From an uncultured Draconibacterium sp. (lineage in GTDB: Bacteria > Bacteroidota > Bacteroidia > Bacteroidales > Prolixibacteraceae), in assembly GCF_963676735.1 (NCBI RefSeq), contig NZ_OY781464.1, positions 3,505,001 through 3,569,000 of the forward strand: a DNA stretch of 64,000 nucleotides, written 5' to 3'. Numbering within the stretch: the first letter of the stretch is position 1; each line of letters opens with the position of its first letter. Positions 28,124 through 37,635 of the stretch are shown piece by piece. Below the pieces are notes generated by a model. The model did not search any database. It saw only the letters and a program-made list of their open reading frames with translations, and was not told where the DNA came from. A program made the translations under genes and the position numbers.

Positions 28124-29956
28124 ATGAAAGATAAAAAAAAGTTGTTGGTAACCTATTTTGTACTTTTTGTGTGCAATGCCTTTGCACAATCCGGCGTTTC
28201 GACAGATAGCATCATTCAACATCTACAAAACCAGGAAGATTACGAAGTAAAGATTGAAGTATTGCAACAGAATATTAAGGATATTTATATTACCCAATTT
28301 GATAAGGCACTTCAATTGGCACGGTTTGGGCTTAAGCTGGCCGAGCAGCAAAACGACAGCATAAACACCGGCGATTTTTTGCGAAGCATTGGCGGGGCCT
28401 ACGGTAAAAAAGGAAATATCGACAGCGCTTCGGTGTACTATTTTAAGGCATTAGCTGTACTTGAACCGACAAAAAACAGCGAAAAGCTTGGTTTGCTTTA
28501 CGACGATATGGCACGATTGTACCGCAAACTAAACCAACCTAAAAGGGCTCTGGAGTATTACGACAAAGCACTAAAACTGTACGAGGCCGACAACAACCTG
28601 GAAGGCATAGCCCGAATTAATAACGAGAGTGGTGTTGTGTTTGGCGATGCCGGAGATTTTAAAACGGCTAACGAACGTTTCCAAAAATCATTACAAATAC
28701 AACAGGCGCGAAAAGACTCGGTGGGTATTGGTTATGCACTGGAGTTTCTGGGCTACAACCAACTGCAGATTAAAGACTATAAAAAGGCTGAAGACTACCT
28801 TACGCAGGCATTATATATTAGGGAAAAGGTGGGCGACCTATTTGCCATTATGCTCAATTATACCGCCTTGGGAGAATTGTACAAACAAATCAATCAAGCT
28901 GAAAAATCCATTGATTTTTATGAGAAAAGTAATGCTTTGGCGCAACAAATAAATTTCCTTGATATTCAGATTTATAATTACCGGCAAATAATGGATAATT
29001 ACGAGCTGTTGGGAAATTACAGAGAGGCATATGAAAACCTAAAGGCGTTTAACACGCTGAATGACAGTCTATACAATGCGCAAAAAATAAAAGACGTTGA
29101 AGAAATAACGGCACGTTACGAAACCGCCCAAAAGGAAAAACAGATATTGGAACAGCGGGCACAAATTGCTGAGCACGAATTGGGCATAAAAACCCGAAAC
29201 CTGGGAATTATCGGTCTTTTGTCCTTGCTAATAATTATTGGCTTGATTGGTTTTCTGCTGTACAAGCAACAAGCGCTAAAAAATATAAAGCAGCAAAAAG
29301 ACAGCGAAATCAGGTTGGCAAAAGAAAAAATTGAAAGCCAAAACCGGCTGCAGGAACAACGCCTGGCCATATCGCGCGACTTACACGATAATATCGGGGC
29401 GCAATTATCGTTTATTGTGTCAGCCATCGATACCATCAAGTATTTCATGTCGGATAAAAATGACCAATTAAACAACCGGCTCGACAATATTGGTAGCTTC
29501 GCAAAAGAAACCATTCAGGAACTGCGCGATACCATTTGGGCTATGAATAAATCGGGGGTTAGCATTAGTGATCTGCAAGCGCGAATTGCCAATTTTGTTG
29601 CAAAAGCCAAGCAATCTAACCATAGTGTTGAAATTTCGGTGGTTACTAGCGAAATGGTTTCTGAACAAGTGCAATTTACTTCCTTACAAGGATTAAACAT
29701 CTTTCGTATTATTCAGGAAGCATGCAACAATGCCCTAAAATATGCCGATGCAAAAAACATAAAAATTGAAATAGTTACGCAGGAAAACGGACTTTGCTTT
29801 TTGGTGGAAGACGATGGCAAAGGTTTTATTGAAAGTGAAATTGAACCCGGCAACGGACTGCTAAACATGCGCAAACGAGCACAGGAACTGGGAGGAGAAC
29901 TAAAACTCGTTTCTGAACCCGGAACTAAAACGAGTGTTTCTTTTGTAGTGATTTAA
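28124..29956 (+). CDS. TPR-containing sensor histidine kinase (NarL-class partner)
   Basis: Membrane histidine kinase that senses in the periplasm and phosphorylates the response regulator encoded 12 bases downstream. Of 610 residues, the first ~21 are a signal peptide (LLVTYFVLFVCNAFAQ). Tetratricopeptide repeats span ~50-330, with repeat cores such as RALEYYDKALKLYEADNN and KAEDYLTQALYIREKVGD. A short coiled coil leads to a membrane segment (LGIIGLLSLLIIIGLIGFLL) near residue 360. The HisKA_3 phosphoacceptor helix is AISRDLHDNIGAQLSF near residue 420, where the histidine follows DL. The HATPase_c domain contains EACNNALKYA, VEDDGKGF and GNGLLNMRKRA. The signal sensed by the TPR part is unknown. 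Confidence 0.93.
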   Translation: MKDKKKLLVTYFVLFVCNAFAQSGVSTDSIIQHLQNQEDYEVKIEVLQQNIKDIYITQFDKALQLARFGLKLAEQQNDSINTGDFLRSIGGAYGKKGNIDSASVYYFKALAVLEPTKNSEKLGLLYDDMARLYRKLNQPKRALEYYDKALKLYEADNNLEGIARINNESGVVFGDAGDFKTANERFQKSLQIQQARKDSVGIGYALEFLGYNQLQIKDYKKAEDYLTQALYIREKVGDLFAIMLNYTALGELYKQINQAEKSIDFYEKSNALAQQINFLDIQIYNYRQIMDNYELLGNYREAYENLKAFNTLNDSLYNAQKIKDVEEITARYETAQKEKQILEQRAQIAEHELGIKTRNLGIIGLLSLLIIIGLIGFLLYKQQALKNIKQQKDSEIRLAKEKIESQNRLQEQRLAISRDLHDNIGAQLSFIVSAIDTIKYFMSDKNDQLNNRLDNIGSFAKETIQELRDTIWAMNKSGVSISDLQARIANFVAKAKQSNHSVEISVVTSEMVSEQVQFTSLQGLNIFRIIQEACNNALKYADAKNIKIEIVTQENGLCFLVEDDGKGFIESEIEPGNGLLNMRKRAQELGGELKLVSEPGTKTSVSFVVI

Positions 29957-29968
29957 AGAAGTAATACC

Positions 29969-30619
29969 ATGAACACGCCAATTGCAATTATCGACGATAA
30001 TAATTTCCTGATAAAAAGCGTAAAAGACAAACTATCGTTTTTTACAGATATTTCGATTGTATTTACGGCCAATGATGGGCAACAATGTTTGGAAAAGTTA
30101 AACCTGAATGCACGGGTAAAACTTATTTTGATGGACATTGAAATGCCCCGCCTAAACGGCATTGAAGCCACTGCTCAAATCAAACAAAAATACCCACAGA
30201 TTAAAATTATTATGCTCACGGTTTTTGATGATGATGAGAATATCTTTAAAGCCATTCAGTCGGGTGCCGATGGCTACCTACTAAAAGAAACCTCGTCGCC
30301 CGAACTGTACAATGCCATACTTCAAACATTGGAAGGTGGAGCAGCCATGACACCGTCGATTGCATTAAAAACCCTGAACCTTTTGCGCAGCCCACTGCCC
30401 ATTGCGAATAATGAGGTAGAAGACAGTGTGAAGCTAACAGGCCGCGAAGTAGAAGTGTTAGAACAATTAGCTGTCGGACTGCCCTATAAATCAATTGCCG
30501 AAAACCTTATAATATCGCCCTCAACCGTACGCCGCCACATCGAAAATATTTACAAAAAATTACAGGTACACTCTAAAGTGGAAGCTATTGAACTGGCCAA
30601 AAGAAAACGGATTATCTGA
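29969..30619 (+). CDS. NarL/LuxR-family response regulator
   Basis: Cytosolic DNA-binding response regulator of 216 residues, cognate to the TPR histidine kinase by adjacency. The receiver domain starts with IAIIDDNNFLI (acidic pair). The phosphoacceptor aspartate is in LILMDIEMPRLNGIEA near residue 54, and KETSSPEL near residue 105 supplies the conserved lysine. After a linker, the LuxR-type helix-turn-helix is LTGREVEVLEQLAVGLPYKS followed by IAENLIISPSTVRRHIENIY. Targets cannot be read from sequence. A shared two-way terminator follows, before the convergent BNR gene. Confidence 0.94.
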   Translation: MNTPIAIIDDNNFLIKSVKDKLSFFTDISIVFTANDGQQCLEKLNLNARVKLILMDIEMPRLNGIEATAQIKQKYPQIKIIMLTVFDDDENIFKAIQSGADGYLLKETSSPELYNAILQTLEGGAAMTPSIALKTLNLLRSPLPIANNEVEDSVKLTGREVEVLEQLAVGLPYKSIAENLIISPSTVRRHIENIYKKLQVHSKVEAIELAKRKRII

Positions 30620-30730
30620 TACCCAGGCAGAGAAACACTTCATCACAACTAACCCAACATTGGCTGTATTCAACAGAGGCATTCTTTTTCACCCAAAAGA
30701 AAGGAGAAGCCTGTTAAGTATTGGCGGAGT

Positions 30731-30767
30731 AAAAAAATGCCACCTGCTTTGTAAGCAGATGGCATTT
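30731..30767. terminator. Bidirectional terminator between the response regulator and the BNR gene
   Basis: AAATGCCACCTGC and GCAGATGGCATTT form a 13-bp stem with one mismatch (C/A). A run of A precedes it, giving a T tract on the minus strand for the BNR gene. The right arm is T-rich for the plus strand. Confidence 0.7.
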
Positions 30768-30814
30768 AATCAAGAGCAAGGATTCAAGAAAAATCCAGCT
30801 GCAGTGTATTTTCT

Positions 30815-33800
30815 TTATTCATTCCACACCGGTAAGCGCCCCGGAGTCCATGGTGCATTTATTTTATTCAGCATAGCTTCCAGTTCCGGTACATCTTTTT
30901 CAACAATACGTTTTAGCGCTTCCAACACCGGCTGGAATTCTTCTTTCAGAATTTCATAACTTTCTTTTTCGGTAGTTGTAATTGCGCTGGTCGATCCCAT
31001 ATGTGTGTATGTAATTACACTTAACCGGCGATTTAATGGCAGTTGTGCCGGCGGAACTTCTTCCCAGCTTGCTTTAGCCGGTACGCCATTCATTTTAAAG
31101 TTTAGTGTTTCCAATTCAACCCCAATCGCCCGGGCTTTGTCCATAAGCTCGCTGCTTGCTCCGGGCGTAGCATAAATAGCTTGTTTAATCTTCTCCACTT
31201 TTTCTGTTGTTTCGCCAATCATGCGATTGGTTCCAACAACGGCCAGTGCCAGTTTATTTACTTGCTCAGCAAATTCTACATTTTCATTGTAGTCTTCAGC
31301 CGGTAAAACTGTATTATTCAGCTTTTTGCAAGTAAATGCCACGGGCTCTACCAATTCGCTCAATTCGCCTTCGTGCCACAATTTCATTCCAACCTTATAC
31401 CCTCCGGGCATTACCATAATCCCTCGACCGGCGCTGGTTATCGGATTATATTTGTCGCCGATACGAGCATTTGCGGTTGCGGCATAAGTCATGTTCCAGT
31501 TTACACGGTTCACCCCTTTTGACGGAGCTTTCGAGAACTGATCGATTACATTTCCTTCGTTGTCATAAATCGTAAAAATTAAGTGCGATTTTTCTTGCTG
31601 ACCTTCCAACTGCAGTTCGCGCCAGCTGGGTTGCGGTATGGGTTTCCCTTCTTTAAACAATTCTTTTTCCTCTTCCTTGCGCAATTGTTTTTTGGTTTTT
31701 GGCACCTCTTTCAGGTAGTAGGTAAAAGTCGCTCCGTATTCCGGATTTGGCGAAGTAAAGTAGGTATCTCCCTGGTTACTTTTTCCACGCGTTTGCGCAA
31801 ACATCAGTGCATCTTTTATGGGGAACAGCTCAGCTTCAGTATTTTCAAGTTCGTCAGAAATTTCGCGAAGCGGACTATAGTCATCAAGAATATAAAAACC
31901 ACGGCCAAAAGTTGCAATTACCAGGTCGCACTCGCGTTCCTGTATGGCAATATCAAACACGGCAATAGTTGGTATTCCCGACTTTAACTGCACCCAGTTT
32001 TCGCCGCCATCAACGGTAAAAAAGATACCAAACTCGGTTCCCACAAATAACAAGCCGGGGTGTTTAAAATCCTGAGCAATAGTATGAACCGATCCGTTTT
32101 CAGGAAGATTACCAGAGATGGAGGTCCATGTTTTTCCTTTATCAGTACTTTTATACACGTATGGTTTAAAGTCGTCGCGTTTCAGGTTATCAAAAGTGGC
32201 GTACACTACATTTTCATCAAAACGATCGGCACACAAGTCGCTTACATAAGTTAACTCCGGCACTCCCGGAAAGGTTTTTACCTGTGTCCAGTTTTCGCCA
32301 TCCTCGGTTACAGAAATAACACCGTCGTCGGTTCCGGCATACAACAATCCCTCCTGTACTTTTGATTCATCCAGCGCTACAATGGTACCCCATTGCGAAG
32401 TTGAAACATCGCGAACAACTGCCTCGGCAGGCCAGTATTTTCCCATTACCGGAATAGAGGCACGATCGATCTGAGCGGTCAGGTCATCGCTGATTACTTC
32501 CCAGGTATTGCCGCGGTCGTTGCTACGAAAAACTTTATTGGCAGCCATGTATAGGCGTGTTTTATTATGCGGGCTGATAAACAGCGGTGCATTCCAGTTC
32601 CATTTATAGGTAAGTTCTCCTTTGCGTTCGCGTGGTTTAACATTTAAGCTTTCACCACTTTTTTTATCGTAACGATATACATTTCCGTACTGGTATTCAG
32701 AATAAACAATGTCGGGATTTCCGGGTTCAACGGCACCCCAAAAGCCATCGCCACCCAATGTTGGGTACCATTCATCGTTAATAACCCCGGTACGGCTGGT
32801 AGTACGCGATGGGCCTCCCATCGAGTTGTTGTCTTGGGTTCCGCCATAAACGTTGTAAAAGGGTTCAGCATCGTCTACATAAACGCGGTAAAATTGAGTG
32901 ATTGGCAGGTTTTCTTTAAAATCGAAAGTTTTTCCGGCATCCCAGGTTTCGTAAATACCACCGTCGCCACCAATAATGTAATGGTCGGTATCGGTAGGGT
33001 CAATCCAAAGCGCATGGTCATCAACATGGCGTCCTTTTGTACTGATGCTTTTCCAGGTTTTTCCTCCATCAACAGTAACTTTCGAAACGGTTTCTGTTGA
33101 ATAAATCTTATCGCGGTTTTTCGGGTCGCAAACAATTTCGTTGTAATACTGACCGCTACTATGGTAATCGCCCATTTTATCCCAGCTTTCGCCTTTATCT
33201 GTTGAACGGAAAAACCCACCTTTTCCTTCGGCAGCTTCCACAATCAGGTAAACGTAATTGGGATCAACCGGCGATACATCAATGCCCATTCCCCCAATGT
33301 GAACAGAAGGCAGGCCTTTCATTATTTTTCGCCAGTTCTCGCCACCGTCGGTACTTTTGTAAACAGCCGATTCGGGTCCTCCACCAATTTTTGTAAACGA
33401 AGTACGGCGGCGCTGCTCCGATGTAGCATACATTATGTCGGGATTGGAAGGATCCATTACTACATTGTTTACACCTGTGTTTTCGCTAATTTCCAATACT
33501 TTATTCCAAGTTTCGCCACCATCGGCAGTTTTGTATAAACCGCGTTCTTCGCCGGGTCCCCATGCCGATCCTTCAGCAGCTACAAAAACAATATCGGAAT
33601 TGCGCGGATCGATTACAATCCCGCCAATCTGGCGGCTTTCTTTCAAGCCCATATTTTTAAACGATTTGCCCCCATCAAGCGATTTGTAAACACCATCTCC
33701 ATAACCCAGAGCACGCTGGTGGTTGTTTTCTCCGGTACCAACCCACACCACATTGGCGTTATTGGGGTCGAGCTCTACCACAGCAGTTGAATACGAGCCG

Positions 33801-34087
33801 TACTTATCAAAAATCGGTTTCCAGGTAGTACCGTTATTGGTCGTTTTCCAAACATTTCCCGAGGCCACAGCCACATAATATTCTTTGTGATTGTTTGGGT
33901 TTACAGCAAAATCTGCAATACGGCCACTTGCCCATGCCGGTCCAATACTCCGCCACTTAAGGCCACTTACCAGGCCCGAATTAACAAATGGCTTGGGTTC
34001 TTCTTTTTTTTCTTCTTCTTTCTTTTTTGAGAGGGCTACTGTTGAAATAAGAAATACAGCAGCCATTAGCAATGTGAGTTTTTTCAT
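30815..34087 (-). CDS. Exported BNR/sortilin-like beta-propeller protein
   Basis: A large exported protein of 1,090 residues of the VPS10/sortilin-like, BNR-repeat type common in Bacteroidota; its activity is unknown. I start at the ATG giving MKKLTLLMAAVFLISTVALS; an upstream in-frame start would add 19 residues in front of this signal peptide. A short Lys/Glu-rich linker (KKKEEEKKEEPKPF) follows. About ten Asp-box-like repeats cover the first ~700 residues, for example SLDGGKSFKN, TADGGETWNKV, STDGGENWRKI, STDKGESWDKM and TEDGENWTQV. A C-terminal region of about 350 residues contains LKEVPKTKKQLRKEEEKELF and ends in NAPWTPGRLPVWNE. It stands alone, convergent with the response regulator gene. 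Confidence 0.85.
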   Translation of the reverse strand: MKKLTLLMAAVFLISTVALSKKKEEEKKEEPKPFVNSGLVSGLKWRSIGPAWASGRIADFAVNPNNHKEYYVAVASGNVWKTTNNGTTWKPIFDKYGSYSTAVVELDPNNANVVWVGTGENNHQRALGYGDGVYKSLDGGKSFKNMGLKESRQIGGIVIDPRNSDIVFVAAEGSAWGPGEERGLYKTADGGETWNKVLEISENTGVNNVVMDPSNPDIMYATSEQRRRTSFTKIGGGPESAVYKSTDGGENWRKIMKGLPSVHIGGMGIDVSPVDPNYVYLIVEAAEGKGGFFRSTDKGESWDKMGDYHSSGQYYNEIVCDPKNRDKIYSTETVSKVTVDGGKTWKSISTKGRHVDDHALWIDPTDTDHYIIGGDGGIYETWDAGKTFDFKENLPITQFYRVYVDDAEPFYNVYGGTQDNNSMGGPSRTTSRTGVINDEWYPTLGGDGFWGAVEPGNPDIVYSEYQYGNVYRYDKKSGESLNVKPRERKGELTYKWNWNAPLFISPHNKTRLYMAANKVFRSNDRGNTWEVISDDLTAQIDRASIPVMGKYWPAEAVVRDVSTSQWGTIVALDESKVQEGLLYAGTDDGVISVTEDGENWTQVKTFPGVPELTYVSDLCADRFDENVVYATFDNLKRDDFKPYVYKSTDKGKTWTSISGNLPENGSVHTIAQDFKHPGLLFVGTEFGIFFTVDGGENWVQLKSGIPTIAVFDIAIQERECDLVIATFGRGFYILDDYSPLREISDELENTEAELFPIKDALMFAQTRGKSNQGDTYFTSPNPEYGATFTYYLKEVPKTKKQLRKEEEKELFKEGKPIPQPSWRELQLEGQQEKSHLIFTIYDNEGNVIDQFSKAPSKGVNRVNWNMTYAATANARIGDKYNPITSAGRGIMVMPGGYKVGMKLWHEGELSELVEPVAFTCKKLNNTVLPAEDYNENVEFAEQVNKLALAVVGTNRMIGETTEKVEKIKQAIYATPGASSELMDKARAIGVELETLNFKMNGVPAKASWEEVPPAQLPLNRRLSVITYTHMGSTSAITTTEKESYEILKEEFQPVLEALKRIVEKDVPELEAMLNKINAPWTPGRLPVWNE

Positions 34088-34425
34088 ATTTAAAATTGTT
34101 TGTTTTTTATGGTACCATTGAAGCTTATAACTAATTATTAGCAATTTAAATGACCTGAAACTTCAATGTAAGGCATATTTTACAACTGTTAATTTGATTT
34201 TTCGACTTCATCAGTAAAGCTTATCGGCAGGATATTACAGTATTTTTTAAAATTATACAGGCCCGCCAAAACCTGTTTGAAATGGTTTAGCATTTATGTG
34301 CCGATGAAAATACAAATTAATGCTTTGGGGAAAGAGGATAAAAGTCACATTACCTCCGGGAATTAACGATAAAAGCGAGCATCAATATTTTATAAGTGAA
34401 AACCGGAGAAAAACCGGTGCCTGCC
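34088..34425. other. 338-base intergenic region
   Basis: The region separates the BNR gene start from the end of the LytTR regulator gene, both on the minus strand. I see no gene. A weak ACCGG/CCGGT hairpin (34402-34418) lies just after the LytTR stop and could be part of a terminator. No TAnnTTTG box was found for the BNR gene. Confidence 0.3.
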
Positions 34426-35175
34426 TTAAAAATTTAAAATTCCTTTAAGATTTTTATAGCCGGTTTTACTCACTTTTAATTTTGTTTTATCGTGCAGAAT
34501 TACAATGTAGGCTTCTTTTTCGTACTGCTGAATTTCCTCTATTTCATCAACCTTTACAATGTATGAACGATGAATACGCACAAAGTTTTTCGGATTCAAA
34601 GCACTCTCGAAATACTTCATTGTTTTTTGTTTCATCCAACGGCCTTCAGTGGTGTAAATCATTACATAATCATCCATCGATTCGATGTAACGTACGGCAT
34701 CAACCGGGGCAATGTGAATTTTGTGGCGGTCTTTTACCACAATTCGGTCGAGGTATTCTTCTTTAGGAAAATCGCTTACCTTCTCAGCCACGTCCGATTC
34801 TTTACCTTCCTTCTGTATGCGCTCCACAACTTTATCTATGGCTTCTATCAATCGGTCTTTTGAGTAGGGTTTTAACAGGTAATCGGCAGCATTGTAGTCG
34901 AATGCTTTTAAAGCATATTGATCGTAAGCTGTGGCAAATATTATTTGTGGTTTGTGCTCGAGTAACTCCAACATTTCAAAACCTGTAATTTTAGGCATCT
35001 GGATGTCTAAAAATACCAGGTCGGGTTTTAGCTCATTAATCTGCTTAACCCCTTCAAAACCATTTTCGCATTCAGCAATCAGCTCTATATTTTGGTTATC
35101 AGCCAAAAACGATTTCATCAGATTTCGGGCCAGTTCTTCGTCTTCAACAATTATTGTGCGTAATTTTTCAGTCAT
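34426..35175 (-). CDS. LytTR-family response regulator
   Basis: Response regulator of 249 residues, last gene of a four-gene operon and starting 4 bases after the LytS-like kinase gene. The receiver domain shows IIVEDEELARNLM at the start, the phosphoacceptor region PDLVFLDIQMPKITGFEM near residue 55, and YLLKPYSKDRL near residue 105. The C-terminal LytTR DNA-binding domain contains YLDRIVVKDRHKIHI near residue 150, AVRYIESMDDYVMIYT near residue 167 and NFVRIHRSYIVKVDEI near residue 208. It presumably controls genes for envelope stress or its own operon; this is inferred only from the membrane partners. Confidence 0.93.
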   Translation of the reverse strand: MTEKLRTIIVEDEELARNLMKSFLADNQNIELIAECENGFEGVKQINELKPDLVFLDIQMPKITGFEMLELLEHKPQIIFATAYDQYALKAFDYNAADYLLKPYSKDRLIEAIDKVVERIQKEGKESDVAEKVSDFPKEEYLDRIVVKDRHKIHIAPVDAVRYIESMDDYVMIYTTEGRWMKQKTMKYFESALNPKNFVRIHRSYIVKVDEIEEIQQYEKEAYIVILHDKTKLKVSKTGYKNLKGILNF

Positions 35176-35179
35176 GGTG

Positions 35180-36226
35180 TTACAAATTTTGAGGAATGGT
35201 TAAAGTTACGGTAAATTCGTTTTGTTTGTTTTCAATTCGCATTAAATGTGGGTTTCCATAAATCACCTGCAAACGGTCGCGGATATTGCGTAAGCCAATG
35301 CCCTCGCCTTTTTTGCTTACCACATTTTTATCGTAAGTATTACTGATAGTAACTACCAGGTTTTGCTCAACACAACGGCAATGGGTTATTACATCAATGG
35401 TCTCGGTTGCCTCGTACACGCCATATTTTATGGCATTTTCGTACAAAGGCTGCAAAATCATATTTGGGATAGTGGCCTGCAGACAGTTTTCTTCGAGGGC
35501 AAAAACCGGGTTCAGCTTTTTCCCAAAACGCACTTTTTCAATGCTCAGGTATAATTTATTGTTTTCAATCTCTTGTTTTACCGACACCTTCTCGCTTTGG
35601 TCGTGTTTTAGCGAATACCGCATTAACTGCGATAGATTAATAACCATTTCCTGGGCTTTGCCGGGATCGGTCATTGTTAGCGACGAAATGCTGTTTAAAC
35701 TGTTAAACAGGAAGTGAGGATTGATTTGAGATTTAAGCGCATGAAGCTCGGCCTCTTTTACCAGCGCTTTTAATTTTGTTTCGTTTTTTATTTTCTCTTT
35801 ATAAGCCAGGTAATAGTTTACCGCATAAAAAAACACGACATTAAATGTGTAAAGCAAATAACCGTTATACAGCCCAACAAACAGGCTTTCTTCGTTGGCC
35901 AACTGACTGGGGTTGATAAGCTTGGCAATTACCGCCCCAATGTACAACCAGATAAAAACAATGATAGTTGCGGCAATAACGTGGGCCAGAATTACGCGTC
36001 CGGTGCGGTTATCTTCGAGTGTGCTAAATTTAATTACATACCATATTGATGCACCTAAAATTCCAAAAAATATGATGTACACGAAACGGTCGGACATAGC
36101 GGTTACAAAATCGCTTTCGCCAACAGTTACAACCACCAGAACGAGTATTACAGCCAGCAATGTCCAGAATGCAATATAAGCAATTGCAATGCGATAGTTT
36201 GTGATGAAAGGATGTCGAAAATCCAT
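35180..36226 (-). CDS. LytS-like membrane sensor histidine kinase
   Basis: Inner membrane kinase of 348 residues with a 4-5 segment membrane input domain in residues ~10-140 (IAYIAFWTLLAVILVLVVV, FVYIIFFGILGASIWYVI, VIAATIIVFIWLYIGAV, YNGYLLYTFNVVFFYAV). The His_kinase domain has the phosphoacceptor motif LKSQINPHFLFNSLNSIS near residue 168. The ATP-binding region has LQPLYENAIKYG and GEGIGLRNIRDRL near residue 310. There is no large extracellular loop, so it likely senses a membrane signal or the two LiaI/LiaF-like proteins encoded just upstream. It abuts its neighbours: 1 base after the LiaF-like gene and 4 before the regulator. Confidence 0.93.
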   Translation of the reverse strand: MDFRHPFITNYRIAIAYIAFWTLLAVILVLVVVTVGESDFVTAMSDRFVYIIFFGILGASIWYVIKFSTLEDNRTGRVILAHVIAATIIVFIWLYIGAVIAKLINPSQLANEESLFVGLYNGYLLYTFNVVFFYAVNYYLAYKEKIKNETKLKALVKEAELHALKSQINPHFLFNSLNSISSLTMTDPGKAQEMVINLSQLMRYSLKHDQSEKVSVKQEIENNKLYLSIEKVRFGKKLNPVFALEENCLQATIPNMILQPLYENAIKYGVYEATETIDVITHCRCVEQNLVVTISNTYDKNVVSKKGEGIGLRNIRDRLQVIYGNPHLMRIENKQNEFTVTLTIPQNL

Positions 36227-36227
36227 A

Positions 36228-36950
36228 TTACAGGTATTTTATCTCAATACCACCAAAAGCTACAAAACCTTTAACTACCAATGTTTTTGAGGGATCGGTA
36301 ACAATTTGATTAAGAGAAGACCCGCGCTTATCGGTAAAAGCTCCAAATATAGCTGTAACCTCGTTTTTTACCGTCCAATCGGGCGGAACTTTAAACCCAC
36401 AGCCCCCAAACAAGGCCATCGAATCGATTACGGCACCATTTGCTGATAAATTTGCCTGTCGAAGATCGTATTCTGTTCCACCAAATATTGAGGTGGTTTT
36501 TCCTCCAACGAAATTTTGTGAACTTATGTATTCTTCTCTACCTCCAAAAATTACAAAATCGTCAAAATAATCCAATGCCTTATTATTTACCGGATCGAAC
36601 TGAGGTGGATGGTTACGGTTTCTTCTTCCCGAGTGAGTTACCAGTATGGCTACACCAATTCCAATAATTAATACCGGCCAACCGATACGCCTTAATTCGT
36701 AAGGAATATGTGCCACTTCAGGAACCAGGAAAAAACCTCCGATAACGATTAGCACCGTGCCGGTGGTCTTATTTCCTCCAATAATTGAGAAAATTCCAAT
36801 GCCGATGAGCAACATTTGCCACGAAATCAGAATGTCGTTCCAGAAAGAAGGGATAAGCTCCAATCTTTCAAAAATCCACAATGCACCTACCACAATTAGA
36901 AACAAGCCTAAAAAAGCTCTTCTGTTTGAATTCTCCGGTTTATTCTCCAT
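36228..36950 (-). CDS. LiaF-like membrane protein
   Basis: A 240-residue membrane protein with a LiaF-type layout. Four hydrophobic segments in residues ~10-110 (FLGLFLIVVGALWIFERL, WQMLLIGIGIFSIIGG, TGTVLIVIGGFFLVPEV, GWPVLIIGIGVAILVTH) form the DUF5668-like part. A cytosolic beta-rich C-terminal domain follows, with repeated glycine pairs (DFVIFGGREEYISS, TSIFGGTEYDLRQA, SMALFGGCGFKVPPDW), as in the LiaF C-terminal family. In Bacillus LiaF inhibits the kinase LiaS. Here the gene directly precedes a LytS-like kinase instead, so a similar inhibitory role is an inference. Confidence 0.85.
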   Translation of the reverse strand: MENKPENSNRRAFLGLFLIVVGALWIFERLELIPSFWNDILISWQMLLIGIGIFSIIGGNKTTGTVLIVIGGFFLVPEVAHIPYELRRIGWPVLIIGIGVAILVTHSGRRNRNHPPQFDPVNNKALDYFDDFVIFGGREEYISSQNFVGGKTTSIFGGTEYDLRQANLSANGAVIDSMALFGGCGFKVPPDWTVKNEVTAIFGAFTDKRGSSLNQIVTDPSKTLVVKGFVAFGGIEIKYL

Positions 36951-37039
36951 GATGTAAAATTTACAATCCTAAATTTTGTGCCATTCTTTTAATCGCAATT
37001 CTTTTTCGGGTAATCTGTTCCATTTTCCTTCTAAACAGC

Positions 37040-37429
37040 TCACAACAAGCGTGCAATTAGCAAAACTCCCAATACGATTAGCAGCACCGGGAAAAGAAAA
37101 ACAATTGCAGCCCCTGAAATTAAAAACAATTTGGGCAACAAAAATACTCCACCAATAACTATAAGTACCACGCCTCCCGAGCGTTTTCCGGCCATTAACA
37201 CTACCCCAATAATAATAAGAATAACCGGCCAGGAAAAGAACAAATTTCCAATTCCGTGAAAAGCATTTGTTATTGGACTAAATATTCCGTGCAAGTTAAA
37301 AAGAGGAAACTTAAAAAAGAATCCGGTTTGTTTTAAAATCCAAACCAATCCAATTCCGATTAATACTAAAGCTAAAACTTCTCCGCTGTTCTGTTTTCGG
37401 GATACTTTGTCTTGTGGTACTTTTTCCAT
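37040..37429 (-). CDS. LiaI-like membrane protein (DUF5668)
   Basis: A 129-residue protein, first gene of the LiaF-like/kinase/regulator operon. It has four hydrophobic segments of the DUF5668/LiaI-LiaF membrane type: VLALVLIGIGLVWILKQTG near residue 18, WPVILIIIGVVLMAGKRSG near residue 63, VVLIVIGGVFLLPKL near residue 84 and AIVFLFPVLLIVLGVLLIARL near the end. No extra domain is present. It is paralogous to the membrane half of the next protein, so the pair may have arisen by duplication and could form a mixed oligomer. The gap of about 90 bases to the next gene contains no hairpin. Confidence 0.8.
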   Translation of the reverse strand: MEKVPQDKVSRKQNSGEVLALVLIGIGLVWILKQTGFFFKFPLFNLHGIFSPITNAFHGIGNLFFSWPVILIIIGVVLMAGKRSGGVVLIVIGGVFLLPKLFLISGAAIVFLFPVLLIVLGVLLIARLL

Positions 37430-37454
37430 GATGCTGCTTTTGCAAATAACAATT

Positions 37455-37462
37455 CAAAAGTA
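37455..37462 (-). promoter_or_regulatory. -7 box of the LiaF-like sensor operon
   Basis: TACTTTTG on the minus strand, 26 bases upstream of the first ATG of the operon, fits TAnnTTTG. No TTG at the ideal distance was found. Confidence 0.45.
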
Positions 37463-37596
37463 AAACTAGCAATTGAGCATCGCAGTTAACATTCGGTTAA
37501 AACAGGTTATGAATCGGTAAATGGATTAATTGGTGTATAAAACAATCACTACACCGCTTTACAGTTTAGTGCCGACTTGGCTACAAACATAAAGTA

Positions 37597-37629
37597 AAAA
37601 GGCTGCTTTCTTTTGGAAAACAACCTTTT
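37597..37629 (-). terminator. Terminator after glnS
   Basis: On the minus strand AAAAGGTTG pairs with CAGCCTTTT (one wobble) around a 15-base loop, and a T-rich stretch follows. It lies within 10 bases of the glnS stop. Confidence 0.6.
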
Positions 37630-37635
37630 AAACAT

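Noticed and set aside
30588..30959. 123-residue frame overlapping the end of the response regulator
   Set aside because: It runs through the bidirectional terminator and into the antisense of the BNR gene.
33980..34050. Lys/Glu-rich stretch at the start of the BNR protein as a sign of frameshift
   Set aside because: The frame continues cleanly from a good signal peptide into the repeats, and I recall such linkers in this family.
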